DNA of 54,250 nt, taken from positions 1-54,250 of the IMG/VR virus record IMGVR_UViG_3300027589_000005, one strand, 5' to 3'. Made by a program: the position numbers and the translations under genes. This DNA comes from a virus. Under the pieces are notes generated by a model. That model worked only from the letters and a program-made list of their open reading frames with translations, made no database searches and was not told the DNA's origin. Below are positions 1 to 8,733 of the stretch, piece after piece (within the stretch, counting starts at the first letter, position 1; each line of letters begins with the position of its first letter).

Positions 1-2238
1 CAGGTTCCCAGCCACACGATCAACAGCGGTGTAGCTGATTCTGCAAGCAGAACCCCTGCTGTAGCCGCGGTTTGTCATCTCCCTGCAGAACTGGTCAAGC
101 TGAGCCTGGAAAGACATCAGCACTGCGTTAGTGAAGGACTGGCCCTGGTAAGGACGTCCAATCTCACGGATACCCTGCATGTGGAAGTTGACACAACGAA
201 TGGTGGAAAGACGAGTATAATCGGAAGAAGGATGCGCGGCGGTCTTGCAAACACCGAAGGTTCTACGGCCAGGAGTTCCTTCCTGGGGCTTCACAAAGAC
301 GATACGAGCATCAGCAAGCTCGGCCTGAATAGCTACCGGGATTAGGATGTTTCTAAAGTCCACAGTCTCAGGAAGCATACCATTCTCGCCGATGGCCTCC
401 ACGTTGGGAGCAAGGGAGAAAACCTTCGCCATGAAGTAACGCGAAGCAGGAGCCTTGTAACCGGTGCCGCCATTCCAACCACTGACGGTCGTACCCCAAG
501 AGCAGTTAACAAAGATGTGCTTGCCAATATCAACTGGCTTCCTACGGGCATCGAGAGCTTCGTCAGCATCAGAGATACCATAAACGTACTTGCCGGCGTT
601 AGGAAGACTTAGGCCCTTGGTAAGGATGAGGCCGCCATAAGCTAGACCATCGTTCGAACCAGGATCCGTCAGCAAGTGGTTACGGTAACCACGACCGGAG
701 ATAGCCTTACCGGAGATCAGCTTGTGACCCAGGACACCAGTGCCGTTGTCGCTTAGAGCGTCAACGAACTTCTCTACACCAGAGATGGTGTACTCGGGAG
801 CACTGCCAAGGTACCTGCGGATAGCCGAAGCGCTGTAGTTGGTGGGCTCCTTGAAGTCGATGATGCCAAGGCAATCCTGCCAACGAACAGACGCTAGGTA
901 GGCAGCAGAAGCAAGCTGGTGAGCAAAGTTAACCTCGCGCAGCTGGACATCGGTAGCAGCATCGAACTTGTCGGACACCACTTCGGGAACAGCATCGCCA
1001 GTCAGATCCTCATGCGTGAGGACATGGCCACCAGCTCCACCAGTCAGGTGAGTGCGGCTGAGCGCAGTCACGACAGTCGTACCGCTACCAGAAACAGAAG
1101 ACTCTAGAAGGGTGTCTGCCGCGACACCATTAGCTAGCGTGAATGCAGCTAGAGCATCATTGATTGCGGCCACTACATCAGTAGCAGTCGAAGTACCAAC
1201 CACACACTCTACGTAGACAAGAAGACCAAAATCAGTCTCGCTAACAGTAACGTCGATCGCAGCACCGTTCACTACTTGAAGCTCACAAGCGTTGCCGCCG
1301 ATACCGTCCTTAAGGGCAGAAACAACAACTGCACCATGAGTGATAGAAGCATTATCAGGCTCAGCCAAAGTCGTAAAGTAATCGTTGGTGTCTGTAAAGT
1401 AAGTGTAGCACTCACCCTGATACACGTACTGCCATACATACCCAAGCTTGTCATTAGCTTCGCCAGCAACGGGCAAACCCTTCCAGAACGCGCCGTAGTC
1501 CAACTCGGTGTCAGCGACGTTAGCGTCATCGATATGTACACCAACGGGGATTAGACCAGCAGCGTCACGATAGGAAAGATTTAGGTAGGCAGTATTGAGC
1601 GCGGCATACTTCTCTACAAGAGAAGCAGAAGAGCCGTCATCACCAGCTACACCAGCAAGGACAGTGACACCATCAGCAAATGGATCCCCATCAGTAATCA
1701 TATCTGCGACATTCACAGCAGTAGAGGGGGAATCAAAATCGTTAGCAGTAAGAGCCACGGAGAACTCTTCCAGGCCAACTACATCGAAACCACTATTGTC
1801 GGTAGTTAGTAGCTCGGAGCTATCGAACACCCACTCTTCCTCGACAGTGTCGTAAATAGCGAGGCGGTTCAAACCACCCGAGTTCTCTACGAACAGAGCG
1901 TAGCGAGAAAGAATGTCACCATCACGAAGAGAAGGAGTGATCGAGATCACTTCATCGCCGTTAGTGATAGTAATGAGACCAGCACGCCCGCCAGTACGCA
2001 TGAGAGCAATGTTGTCTGCTCCACCGGCAACCAATTCATAGGCCGCCTGCATGAGCGTAGAGGTAACACCGAACTTGTTCTCAGCAAGAGACAAGTTGCT
2101 TACCTGGTAGATAGAGCCGGTCGGTCCCTCGGAAGCCGGTCCAAGAACCAGAATGCGGCTCTGAGTAGCAGTACGGGTAGCACCAAAGCTTTCCGTGTAA
2201 GCTGCCACAACTCCGCCGAGTGAATCAAAAGTTGACAT
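1..2238 (-). CDS. Tail sheath protein (3' end off window)
   Basis: At least 746 aa, starting at ATG 2238-2236 after an AGGAG site; the C-terminus lies outside the window. The N-terminus has the usual sheath pattern: a short strand with RTATQSRILVLGPASEGP, then ENKFG and a segment ending in GGADNIALMRTGG. The C-terminal part has YKAPASRYFMAKV, like the sheath APASG region, then DYTRLSTIRCVNFHMQGI, like the C-terminal subdomain that joins neighbouring rings. The long middle insertion is variable in sheaths. It forms the contractile outer tail tube and is the main evidence for a myovirus. It is last in the visible head-to-tail run of minus-strand genes. Family call is by motif order, not alignment. 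Confidence 0.85.
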   Translation of the reverse strand, partial: MSTFDSLGGVVAAYTESFGATRTATQSRILVLGPASEGPTGSIYQVSNLSLAENKFGVTSTLMQAAYELVAGGADNIALMRTGGRAGLITITNGDEVISITPSLRDGDILSRYALFVENSGGLNRLAIYDTVEEEWVFDSSELLTTDNSGFDVVGLEEFSVALTANDFDSPSTAVNVADMITDGDPFADGVTVLAGVAGDDGSSASLVEKYAALNTAYLNLSYRDAAGLIPVGVHIDDANVADTELDYGAFWKGLPVAGEANDKLGYVWQYVYQGECYTYFTDTNDYFTTLAEPDNASITHGAVVVSALKDGIGGNACELQVVNGAAIDVTVSETDFGLLVYVECVVGTSTATDVVAAINDALAAFTLANGVAADTLLESSVSGSGTTVVTALSRTHLTGGAGGHVLTHEDLTGDAVPEVVSDKFDAATDVQLREVNFAHQLASAAYLASVRWQDCLGIIDFKEPTNYSASAIRRYLGSAPEYTISGVEKFVDALSDNGTGVLGHKLISGKAISGRGYRNHLLTDPGSNDGLAYGGLILTKGLSLPNAGKYVYGISDADEALDARRKPVDIGKHIFVNCSWGTTVSGWNGGTGYKAPASRYFMAKVFSLAPNVEAIGENGMLPETVDFRNILIPVAIQAELADARIVFVKPQEGTPGRRTFGVCKTAAHPSSDYTRLSTIRCVNFHMQGIREIGRPYQGQSFTNAVLMSFQAQLDQFCREMTNRGYSRGSACRISYTAVDRVAGNL

Positions 2239-2249
2239 ATTAAGACTCC

Positions 2250-2999
2250 TTATTCGTTAACATTATTGTAGATTCCGCCAGTAGCGAAGATGTTCTTAAT
2301 CTCAGGTTCGATATCAATCTGAACTTCTGTCAAACGAACAAAGAACCTCAAGCATCGTTCATATACTGGCTGCCCTGCTGTAGTACGATAATTATCTGCA
2401 CTTCTATACTCAAAGTAGAAACGCTCTACACCCGCTACCTTGAAGACCCAAGCGTAGTTGACGAACAACCGCTCAAGCCATAAGGCTCTCTCACTTGCCA
2501 CACTGGCAATTCTAGAATAGCAAGTGAATTCCACTACATGGTCAATGGGACGGGTTTTAATTGAAAGAACTTTGTTCGGGAACTGTGGTGATCTGACTTC
2601 TCTGTGGAACATGCTTTCTCTTTGAGGTCTGCCTGTTCCGTTAGAGTCCATTTTCCCTGGTTCGCGTCTTACTAGCTTATGTGTGATCACTTCACCATCG
2701 AAATGAGCGAAGTCAGTATCTACGTAATCGCCAACCATCTTTACGTATTTACTTGAGTCGTTTGAGCTTAGGCTTTGTCCGAACTCAATCAACTCTTCTG
2801 CTACTTCAAAGAACTTCTCTAGACTACATACCCCCTGTGGAGCGTAGTCTTTAGGATCAAATCCTTTTGGGCCGTTAAGGAAGACAGCGTTCTCGAGAGA
2901 GTTGACGCTCTTCCCTCCATCTACCAATGTTCCAATTACTACATCTCCTGCTAGGAGTGCAGCTTTTAGATTGGTTAGGGTTTTGGCTACTTCACTCAT
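2250..2999 (-). CDS. Putative neck/tail-completion protein
   Basis: 249 aa, starting MSEVAKTLTN and overlapping the upstream gene by 8 nt. I do not recognise the family. It is a soluble alpha/beta-looking protein with no membrane segment, with a basic centre (KLVRREPGKMDSN) and a C-terminal stretch reading CLRFFVRLTEVQIDIEPEI. Its place directly before the sheath gene, after a zinc-motif protein, is where contractile-tail phages usually encode tail terminator or neck proteins, so that role is inferred from order only. Confidence 0.45.
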   Translation of the reverse strand: MSEVAKTLTNLKAALLAGDVVIGTLVDGGKSVNSLENAVFLNGPKGFDPKDYAPQGVCSLEKFFEVAEELIEFGQSLSSNDSSKYVKMVGDYVDTDFAHFDGEVITHKLVRREPGKMDSNGTGRPQRESMFHREVRSPQFPNKVLSIKTRPIDHVVEFTCYSRIASVASERALWLERLFVNYAWVFKVAGVERFYFEYRSADNYRTTAGQPVYERCLRFFVRLTEVQIDIEPEIKNIFATGGIYNNVNE

Positions 3000-3597
3000 T
3001 TGGGTTTGTATTCCTTATTGCATCTTCGGCTCTACAGTAGACAGCGTAGTATTCTAGTCTGCCATTGTCTGAGCGCATCTCAGCAATCGTTTGAGGCTTA
3101 TGTACCTCTTTTCTAATGAAAGAATTCTTGGTGGATGATAACTGAACTTTTCCTTCTTCATCAAGACGAACCTCTACAATTTTGTCCCCATACTTGATTC
3201 CAACATCATATCTGAGGAAGAAGAGCTTGTAGTTTCCTTTGATGTTACCAGATGGCATCCGGACATATGTGTCAGACTTCCCACCCTCGGATGAAGTGTA
3301 CATTGCGTAGCCAATGTGCCATTCTTCATCCCAAAGAAATCCTTCTCCCTGACAATATACACAATCTCTTTTCCCTTGTCTGTGCGGATCGTTAACTGAG
3401 CACGTACAAAATACAGGTTCTCCGTTTTCTTGTCGGCGCATCCTACGAAGAATCATTGGATGCCCGTGACGAATCTTTTCTCCAATACCAAGAATGAGTT
3501 TATCAAACTCTTCTCTTAGATCGATTTCTCCAGTGAATGTTTTGGGATCGATTGTTTTAGCGCCAGCCTTCTTAGGTAGGAGCGAAGGATGCTTCAT
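2992..3597 (-). CDS. Putative head-tail joining protein with a four-cysteine zinc motif
   Basis: 201 aa. A compact zinc-knuckle-like motif has C64-x-C66 and C79-x2-C82 (FCTCSVNDP ... RDCVYCQGEGF). A CxxCxGxG-type knuckle of this kind is seen in some head-closure/neck proteins of large myoviruses. It is preceded by a basic stretch MILRRMRRQ. The start follows AGGAG with 6 nt spacing and overlaps the upstream stop (ATGA type). It sits between two structural proteins in the neck region. The function is inferred from context; zinc binding is inferred from the cysteines. Confidence 0.45.
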   Translation of the reverse strand: MKHPSLLPKKAGAKTIDPKTFTGEIDLREEFDKLILGIGEKIRHGHPMILRRMRRQENGEPVFCTCSVNDPHRQGKRDCVYCQGEGFLWDEEWHIGYAMYTSSEGGKSDTYVRMPSGNIKGNYKLFFLRYDVGIKYGDKIVEVRLDEEGKVQLSSTKNSFIRKEVHKPQTIAEMRSDNGRLEYYAVYCRAEDAIRNTNPNE

Positions 3598-4679
3598 CTC
3601 CTTCTCCTAGGGGCAAACGGATACTCGTAAAGCCCATTATAGTTTAGGCGCTCTCTCATTCGTTCTCGTCCGTACTGATCGTAGGATGTGCCTCTCCCAT
3701 TGACTGTTGGTAGCCCGTAGGGATCAAATGCTGGGTTCTCCCACAACCGTCCAATCGCAATCCTGTCTGGAGATTCTTCGCCGGGCTTTGCTGTAACAGG
3801 CCCCAACCCTTCACCAGGTACGATATTGCCACCTGCGTTAACCACTCTCCACCACTCGCGCCTCTGGCTTCTGAGCCATTCCAAAGTATCCTTATCGACA
3901 GCAGCAGTATTAAGCCCCCGCTTATCAATAACCAAATCCCCCAAAGCTTTCTTCCCAAGGCCGACAGTTTCAAGAGCATTGAGTAGGCCTCCTCCTGGCA
4001 TTACAGCCAAGCGCAGGGCTGTATCGTAGATACAGAATTTGGTTCTTGCCATTGAGAAATGGGCGTCTTTATAAGCATTACCTTTGCTGATGAAGTCACA
4101 TTCTTTAGATGACCAGTGAAGCATTAGAGCGATTGTGTCGTCGGGAAAAGATTCAATCCATCGCCCAAGCTCCAACCTAACTAGGTTAGGAGAACAATAG
4201 AGCGGGGAGTAGTTCGTAGTGAAGTACAGCTGCACGTCTTCTTGTAGTACGTGCTCTGTAACAAGAGCCGTGATCTCTTTAGCCAGTTCAACAACGATCA
4301 TCGTATTGTTGCCAATGTTTTGATTGTCAGCGTCTAGCCCAGCATTCACTTTGAACTGCAAAAGCTCGAATGTATGTACTGAGTCAACCGTACACACCCA
4401 AACATCAAACCAAGTACCTTCAGCTGTTCCAGAGGGTACTTCATATTCAAGTTTATAGTAGCCGGTAGAGATACGAGTGGCAGCGAATGAAGAAGCCGCG
4501 CCCGAATAATCTTCCTCGCTAACGGCCAACTCAACTTCTTCATACAGAGCTTCTGGATCATACAAGTAAACATCTGGAAGACCATCAGGATCTTTCAGAG
4601 CCCCAGCATCATCCGTAAAAACAGCATAAAGAGTAATGGTGTCTCCAGCAGAACCTCCGGTTTGTCTATTGTAGAACAT
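3594..4679 (-). CDS. Virion structural protein, unknown (neck region)
   Basis: 361 aa. Of two possible starts, GTG at 4682 lies too close to the AAGGAGG site, so ATG 4679 is chosen. The first 110 residues look like a beta-sandwich (GDTITLYAVFTDDAG ... YYKLEYEVPSG ... TWFDVWVC), resembling an Ig-like fold. The rest is helical and ends in an RRRR tail. No family is recognised. The Ig-like start and the neighbours suggest a neck or baseplate-attached protein. Confidence 0.45.
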   Translation of the reverse strand: MFYNRQTGGSAGDTITLYAVFTDDAGALKDPDGLPDVYLYDPEALYEEVELAVSEEDYSGAASSFAATRISTGYYKLEYEVPSGTAEGTWFDVWVCTVDSVHTFELLQFKVNAGLDADNQNIGNNTMIVVELAKEITALVTEHVLQEDVQLYFTTNYSPLYCSPNLVRLELGRWIESFPDDTIALMLHWSSKECDFISKGNAYKDAHFSMARTKFCIYDTALRLAVMPGGGLLNALETVGLGKKALGDLVIDKRGLNTAAVDKDTLEWLRSQRREWWRVVNAGGNIVPGEGLGPVTAKPGEESPDRIAIGRLWENPAFDPYGLPTVNGRGTSYDQYGRERMRERLNYNGLYEYPFAPRRRR

Positions 4680-4688
4680 CACACCTCC

Positions 4689-5795
4689 TTAGAATTTGAG
4701 GATGAGCATATTACCATCCACTTCATATTCGTACCTTAACTGTTTAGGTTCGTATGTATTTTGGTAGTGCCCGTCTACGTGAGCCTTCCAGAGCTTCACT
4801 GTTTCTTCAGTGATTGTTTCTGGATCGATGTCTTCAGAGAAGTAAATCTTGATAATCCTTAGCCCGTTACGCACGTTGTAAGACGTATGCTCGGGATCCA
4901 TTTCTAATACCTCCAGGTAGGTTGCCTCTGTCTCTAGGATCGTTTCTGGGACCGTAGAAGCGGGCACAGAGGGTTCCGTGGGTGCGGTGGTCCAACTCCC
5001 ATCGTTAGTTGTGAAGCCGATAGAGAAGGAACCGGCCATTCTCTCCTTCTCATGGACGAAGAAAGTATACTCGTCATCTTCTACAAAGGAGGAGCCGCCA
5101 AACCTAACTTGGATCCCATCTACTAAATTCCTATATCTACGGGCAGTCATATTACCTGTACGAGCAGTACCAACTCCCCTAGACTCATACCACCACTTGT
5201 AAGTAGCTGTGCCTGGGTTACCATCTGTAGTCATCTTGATATGTAGAGTATCACTCCCTGTACCACTCCAAGTACCAGCTACATGGACTCTGCCATCTGT
5301 AGAGGCATTACTTGGATTTGGAACCACATCGTAAAGTGTGCGCGCCGACACACCAACTAGCCCAGTAGACTCAGTATCCCCATTAATATACAGGGTATAA
5401 ACCATCTCCGGAGCCAAGGCACCACCTTCAGGTACGATACTGACCAACGAACCAAGCCGAGCAATATCTTCCCCAGCTCTATCAACTACAGAAGTATCTA
5501 CAGGAGTGCGAGTCGCATCTTCAGTATCGTACATCTGGAATGTAAACTTCAGTGGCACAGTGCCACTGAATCCAGGAGACTTCATAAAGTACTTGCCATC
5601 GCCCAACACAGGAGCCGTTAGAGTAGATATGGCGGCGCCAACTACTCGATCGCGCACCTTACCAACCAAGATAACTGAAGATTTAAGACGCTCGGGATCT
5701 ACCAAGTTAGAGAACGCAAGAACGATAGCTTCTCCTACCGGCACGTTGCTGTCTCCGTCTGATGGAAAATTGTAAAGTAGTTCAGGTACAGCCAT
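4689..5795 (-). CDS. Virion protein with bacterial Ig-like domain
   Basis: 368 aa. The N-terminus PSDGDSNVPVGEAIVLAFSN followed by LVDPERLKSSVILVG matches the Big_5/SbsA-type Ig-like pattern (Fs..vdp.tl...). A second copy seems to lie near the C-terminus (LRIIKIYFSEDIDPETITEETVKLW), so the protein probably has Ig-like domains at both ends with a beta-rich centre. Such domains decorate capsids, necks and tails and may bind host surface glycans. The start overlaps the stop of the small upstream gene as TAATG, which implies translational coupling. Confidence 0.55.
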   Translation of the reverse strand: MAVPELLYNFPSDGDSNVPVGEAIVLAFSNLVDPERLKSSVILVGKVRDRVVGAAISTLTAPVLGDGKYFMKSPGFSGTVPLKFTFQMYDTEDATRTPVDTSVVDRAGEDIARLGSLVSIVPEGGALAPEMVYTLYINGDTESTGLVGVSARTLYDVVPNPSNASTDGRVHVAGTWSGTGSDTLHIKMTTDGNPGTATYKWWYESRGVGTARTGNMTARRYRNLVDGIQVRFGGSSFVEDDEYTFFVHEKERMAGSFSIGFTTNDGSWTTAPTEPSVPASTVPETILETEATYLEVLEMDPEHTSYNVRNGLRIIKIYFSEDIDPETITEETVKLWKAHVDGHYQNTYEPKQLRYEYEVDGNMLILKF

Positions 5796-5980
5796 TAGAT
5801 CTTACCCCTCAAGTCAATACGAAGAACCTCGGTCTCTTCATCAATGACTTCTGAAATGCTAATTCCTTTAGCAATAGCCTTCTCTTGACGTTCAATCTGT
5901 TTCCCTTTTTCCACCAAGCGCATAATATAAGCAACCATCTCTTGATCGATTTTATCTTTGTCTTTGGCGTCAGAACTCAT
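5795..5980 (-). CDS. Small acidic/basic helical protein
   Basis: 61 aa, starting MSSDAKDKDK. The start is ATG 5980, just after CAGGAG; a longer reading from an upstream TTG would place the Shine-Dalgarno inside the gene. Charged and predicted helical (MRLVEKGKQIERQEKAIAKG). It lies between the capsid terminator and the Ig-like gene, so it heads a separate neck operon. No family recognised. Confidence 0.55.
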   Translation of the reverse strand: MSSDAKDKDKIDQEMVAYIMRLVEKGKQIERQEKAIAKGISISEVIDEETEVLRIDLRGKI

Positions 5981-5998
5981 TGATATCTCCTGCAAATA

Positions 5999-6020
5999 GA
6001 AAAAGGGGGACGAATCCCCC
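5999..6020 (-). terminator. Intrinsic terminator after the major capsid gene
   Basis: Read on the minus strand: stem GGGGGA, tetraloop TTCG, stem TCCCCC, then TTTTTCT. It lies between the capsid stop and the next gene, so capsid mRNA can be made independently of the neck genes. Confidence 0.9.
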
Positions 6021-6053
6021 TTAGTCTACAGTCTAGTTAGACTATCGTCTAGC

Positions 6054-7346
6054 TTAGACTACAGGAGTGGTGCTGGAGATCTCGCTAACCGAGACAGCCT
6101 CAGTGTGCACCGCACCATCCCAGTAGTTACGTACCGTGACAGCGTTCTTGATGACACCAACACCCAGACCCTCAACAGCCAGAGCAAAGCCGTAGCGCTC
6201 GCGCAGGCGGACGTTGATGATGTCGCGCTCGTAGTCGAACCACTCAGCCTTGGTCTCGCCCTCGTCCTCTAGCAGGAAGCCAACGTTGCCGCTGGAGACC
6301 AGGTAGATGTCAGAGAGACCAGTGGTGGAGTCGTAAGGAACCTCGGGGCAAGGAACAATCCTCAAGCCCTTGGGACCATAACCGGGGAGCACGGGAGCAG
6401 AGTTAGCCGCCCAAGCGATCGAGTTGAAGTCGCCACTCGGATCAGCGCCGCTCGCAGCACCAATAGGAGTAACAAGACGACCACGAGCAGGACCCATAGC
6501 GCCCCAACCCCAGGGATCAAGAGGACCCGGGTTACCAGTCTTCTGACCGAAGTAAGAGCCACCAGTCCCGTTCAGGAACAGGTTGCGCATGACGGGATCA
6601 TGCTCCCACATCATGTAGGTCATGGGGTGAACAAGAGCTACGTCATAGATATAGCCCTGCTCAGCGGAGTGACCGAGAGCCTTGAAGAGGTCGTCCATGA
6701 CACAAGCGCCGTTCGCGGCCATATCCAACCCACGACCGCTTAGGACACCAAACAGCGAGGAGGTAGGATCAGCGTTGTCGAACAGAGGAACACCCAGGCT
6801 ACGAAGGAACGCAATAGCCTTACGCTCCTTGTGGCGCTTGAGGGCCTGGCTCATCATGCGCAGGTTGATACCCATCAGGTCCCAAGTAGAGTAGCGAAGA
6901 GCTTCCTCGGTGAAGGAGGCCTCAATACCGGACTTGCCGATAACGGCAGTCTGCATACCGCCACCCAGAGTGAACATCGCCTTGGGGTAGGTACCGCGCT
7001 CACCGACATCCGCAGCGTGGAATGCACCACCCAGCGCACCAGCGAGAACCTGAGTCGTCATGCCCTTAGCAGCGACGCGGTTGAACATACCAGCAACCAT
7101 CATCATCGGCTCTACGGGCTCACGCATCATGATCTCAATAGAAGAAGAGAGCAGAGGACGAATGTTAGAGCTGGAAACGGTGTCACGAAGGGTAGTGACT
7201 AGAGAGCCCCAATCAAGAGGAGTCTCCTCACCAGCCACGCGACCAGAGTTAGTAAAAGCATCGTATAGCTTCTTCGCATCTTCCTGGCTGTCCTCGTTAA
7301 AGGGCATGTCGCCAGCGTTGTCTCGAAGCTTAAGGTTGAAAGCCAT
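6054..7346 (-). CDS. Major capsid protein
   Basis: 430 aa, start ATG with AGGAG 7 nt upstream. The N-terminal third has the composition of HK97-fold capsids of large myoviruses: a helical arm (residues 20-60), then EIMMREPVEPMMMVAGMFN, the ASFTEEALRYSTWDLMGINL segment and a long spine-like helix (RMMSQALKRHKERKAIAFL). The C-terminus has P-loop-like beta segments (VRLRERYGFALAVEGLGV). It lies directly downstream of protease/scaffold and portal, the canonical order, and ends at a strong terminator, as expected for the most abundant virion protein. Identification is by position and pattern. Confidence 0.75.
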   Translation of the reverse strand: MAFNLKLRDNAGDMPFNEDSQEDAKKLYDAFTNSGRVAGEETPLDWGSLVTTLRDTVSSSNIRPLLSSSIEIMMREPVEPMMMVAGMFNRVAAKGMTTQVLAGALGGAFHAADVGERGTYPKAMFTLGGGMQTAVIGKSGIEASFTEEALRYSTWDLMGINLRMMSQALKRHKERKAIAFLRSLGVPLFDNADPTSSLFGVLSGRGLDMAANGACVMDDLFKALGHSAEQGYIYDVALVHPMTYMMWEHDPVMRNLFLNGTGGSYFGQKTGNPGPLDPWGWGAMGPARGRLVTPIGAASGADPSGDFNSIAWAANSAPVLPGYGPKGLRIVPCPEVPYDSTTGLSDIYLVSSGNVGFLLEDEGETKAEWFDYERDIINVRLRERYGFALAVEGLGVGVIKNAVTVRNYWDGAVHTEAVSVSEISSTTPVV

Positions 7347-7376
7347 GGTTAATCTCCTAAACTTTATTGATATTGA

Positions 7377-8714
7377 TTAGAGGAAACGCAGGGTCAGGAT
7401 GGCGTGGCGATCAGCAACGGTCGACTCAGCCTTCATGATACCATCGGAGAAGCCCTTGGTAGCGGTTCCTGGCATACGGGCGGTGGCGGGAATGGACTGG
7501 GTGCGGGGCTCAGTAGCACTCTTCACCTTGTCCATCAACGCGTAGGGCTCGTACTCAGCAAAGTTCAGGAAGCCGAAGTTCGCAACACCACTGAAGATAT
7601 CGCTAGCAGAACCGGACTTAACGAAGTTGCCCTTCTTGTCGATACCGATACGTGCGCCGGGCTGGGCGACACCCTCGAAGTAAACGTAACGCTGGGAACT
7701 AGCAGCAGTACCCAAGGCGTAAACGTAGAAGCTCACGTTGAACACAGTGCTGTCGGCCACAAGAGTGTCCCAGACATCGGAGTGAATGAAGAGCACGCCC
7801 TGCTCAAAGTCGATGTAGTAGTCGCCCTCAGAGCGGATAGCTGCAGGAGAGGTCTTTGCCTTCACAAGCACAGAGGCGTCATCACAAGAGAACGTGGTCC
7901 GCTCCGTAACGTGAGCCACTTCACCTTGAGATAGCTTCAGACCAACAACGGGTTTGGAAGCAGTGACGCCCATAAGGGAGTAACGGGTTAGCGAGGCGAG
8001 AGCCGTAGCATTCCAGACCTCGCCAGCAGCCATTACAACACCGGCAGCGGCAGCAGAGCTGGTGACGGTGGTAGCGCCAGAGTCAGCATCGAACTCATCA
8101 GTGACAAGCGAGGCACCAATCCGGTGAGGAAGGTCGAGCATCATCTCAGTGATGAACTGAACGTTGGACTGCTTCAGGTAGTTGGTGAAAGCCTGATCGC
8201 CGTTTTCAGCCTTGCCGCCATACTTGAAGTAATCATAGGGGGCCAGACCGACAGGCAAAGACACGAAAGCAGCGAAGACAGCCTTGCAAGTAGCGAGGTT
8301 GCTAACTGCAGCCAAGCTAGAGGGGACCAAACCACGCTCTCTCAGAGCCTTCGCAACCACTTCGGCGGTGTAGCTTACTGCCGCAGCAACAGGAAGACCG
8401 GTAACTAGATCCTGTACCTTCCAGGTCACGTCAGTGGCCGTGTAGGTAAGGCAAGTCTCGCTCGTGGCAGCAACAGTGCTGACGAAGTAGTAGAACGAGG
8501 AAGGAATCAGGTCACCCTGGCTGTCAAAGGAAACAGGCTTGCCCTTGGAGATAACAAAGGCGTCCGAACCCGCATCACGATTGGTGTCAACCCACACAAC
8601 GGGCAGCCACTTGGCAGGAATGTAAGTACCCTGGGGCAGGATAACGTTCTCATTCCGGAAGTTCTCAGGGGTGATATCTCCAAAGAAGTCATCCCTACGT
8701 AGAAAGTCACTCAT
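7377..8714 (-). CDS. Virion structural protein (possible head decoration)
   Basis: 445 aa, between the protease and the capsid gene. Rich in Ala, Thr, Ser and Val, largely beta, with no membrane helix. It ends TVADRHAILTLRFL. The start has TAAGGAG at proper spacing. I recognise no domain. Its position inside the capsid cassette and its codon use, like that of the capsid gene, suggest a second abundant head protein, for example a capsid decoration or vertex protein. A scaffold role is less likely because the upstream gene already has a scaffold-like tail. Confidence 0.5.
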   Translation of the reverse strand: MSDFLRRDDFFGDITPENFRNENVILPQGTYIPAKWLPVVWVDTNRDAGSDAFVISKGKPVSFDSQGDLIPSSFYYFVSTVAATSETCLTYTATDVTWKVQDLVTGLPVAAAVSYTAEVVAKALRERGLVPSSLAAVSNLATCKAVFAAFVSLPVGLAPYDYFKYGGKAENGDQAFTNYLKQSNVQFITEMMLDLPHRIGASLVTDEFDADSGATTVTSSAAAAGVVMAAGEVWNATALASLTRYSLMGVTASKPVVGLKLSQGEVAHVTERTTFSCDDASVLVKAKTSPAAIRSEGDYYIDFEQGVLFIHSDVWDTLVADSTVFNVSFYVYALGTAASSQRYVYFEGVAQPGARIGIDKKGNFVKSGSASDIFSGVANFGFLNFAEYEPYALMDKVKSATEPRTQSIPATARMPGTATKGFSDGIMKAESTVADRHAILTLRFL

Positions 8715-8733
8715 TTTGTTTACTCCTTAAATC